Below, piece after piece: positions 5,779 through 5,995 of a stretch of DNA of 5,995 nucleotides. Both the position numbers and the translations under genes were made by a program. The first letter of the stretch is position 1. Each line of letters begins with the position of its first letter. This stretch comes from JAYSSF01 sp043720715. Its GTDB lineage: Bacteria; Patescibacteriota; Gracilibacteria; Absconditabacterales; Absconditicoccaceae. The notes under the pieces are model-generated. The model saw only the letters and a program-made list of their open reading frames with translations, did no database searches and was not told the DNA's origin. The stretch spans positions 1 through 5,995 of the forward strand of contig JAYSSF010000052.1 of the NCBI GenBank assembly GCA_043720715.1, written 5' to 3'.

Positions 5779-5995
5779 AATACTAAGGCTAGAAGGTTAA
5801 AATGCTAGAAAGCTAAATAATGTGTTATAATAGTTATTGTGGGTTGGATTTCGAGGGGATTATTTTTGGTGTATTTCTATTGACTTTGTATGTCATAATG
5901 ATTAAGGAAACACTGCAAAACCTACCTCTAAAATAACACTAAAATAATCAATTTTCACTAGCAAAAAAGCTAAGAAACAGTACTATATGACTAGT
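5779..5995. other. Intergenic region upstream of ychF
   Basis: No gene of usual size lies here. Besides the tandem repeat there is an AT-rich element readable on both strands, TATAAT at 5826-5831 on the plus strand and TATTAT opposite it, with no good -35 box on either side; one of these may be the ychF -10. A 38-codon plus-strand ORF (5820-5936) encodes a single hydrophobic segment but has no ribosome site. An ATG at 5987 might begin a gene to the right, and a minus-strand frame entering at 5995 is open to a TAG near 5939. Neither can be judged at the edge. Confidence 0.5.
5785..5816. repeat. 16-bp tandem repeat upstream of ychF
   Basis: Two adjacent 16-bp units, AAGGCTAGAAGGTTAA (5785-5800) and AATGCTAGAAAGCTAA (5801-5816), agree at 13 positions. 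Each contains CTAG. On the coding strand of ychF they end 7 nt before the start codon, in the expected 5' leader. They could be a protein-binding site or simple slippage; the sequence alone does not say. Confidence 0.5.

Noticed and set aside
4786..5800. Several plus-strand ORFs of 70-118 residues
   Set aside because: All lie opposite ychF, whose minus-strand frame is continuous and matches its family over the full length.
1..5995. CRISPR array, tRNA or rRNA genes
   Set aside because: No regularly spaced repeats with unique spacers, no cloverleaf with a CCA-ready acceptor stem and no rRNA-like segment were seen on either strand.

Overview
The window is bacterial and appears to use a doubly altered genetic code. 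TGA is a sense codon for glycine: seven genes are open only if TGA is read through, and I count about 58 in-frame TGA codons, many at invariant glycines (P-loop of YchF, SGCGxPSF of MsrB, QGxA turn of the acetyltransferase). That is NCBI table 25, known from Candidatus Absconditabacteria (SR1) and Gracilibacteria. In addition, CGA sits where conserved families carry tryptophan, while conserved arginines use CGT, CGC, AGA or AGG. As I recall it, a CGA and/or CGG to Trp change has been reported in Absconditabacterales, so that order is the best guess. I judged base composition by eye only.

Layout. Positions 1-349 hold the possible 3' end of an upstream gene, an AT-rich stretch and a rho-independent terminator. 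Two plus-strand genes 3 nt apart follow: a GNAT N-acetyltransferase (350-985) and an AstE/AspA-family zinc acyl hydrolase (989-1777). The hydrolase ends tail-to-tail over the last codons of a minus-strand MsrB-MsrA fusion (1731-2669). From there to 5778 every gene is on the minus strand. In transcription order these are ychF (5778-4684), a terminator, a two-segment membrane protein (4615-3965), a small HEPN-like protein (3935-3261), a REP-associated-type Y1 transposase (3283-2696, overlapping the HEPN gene by 23 nt) and msrBA. Positions 5779-5995 are intergenic, with a 16-bp tandem repeat just before the ychF start.

How the parts relate. YchF (ribosome-associated ATPase) and MsrBA (repair of oxidised methionine) are housekeeping functions. 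The AT-rich membrane-protein/HEPN pair and the transposase look like accessory material between them. The membrane protein, HEPN protein, transposase and msrBA are spaced closely enough (29, -23 and about 17-26 nt) to share one transcript. No start codon is preceded by a convincing Shine-Dalgarno sequence. The points most worth a second look are the CGA=Trp evidence, the pair of inverted REP-like palindromes inside the transposase coding sequence, and the membrane-protein/HEPN pair.
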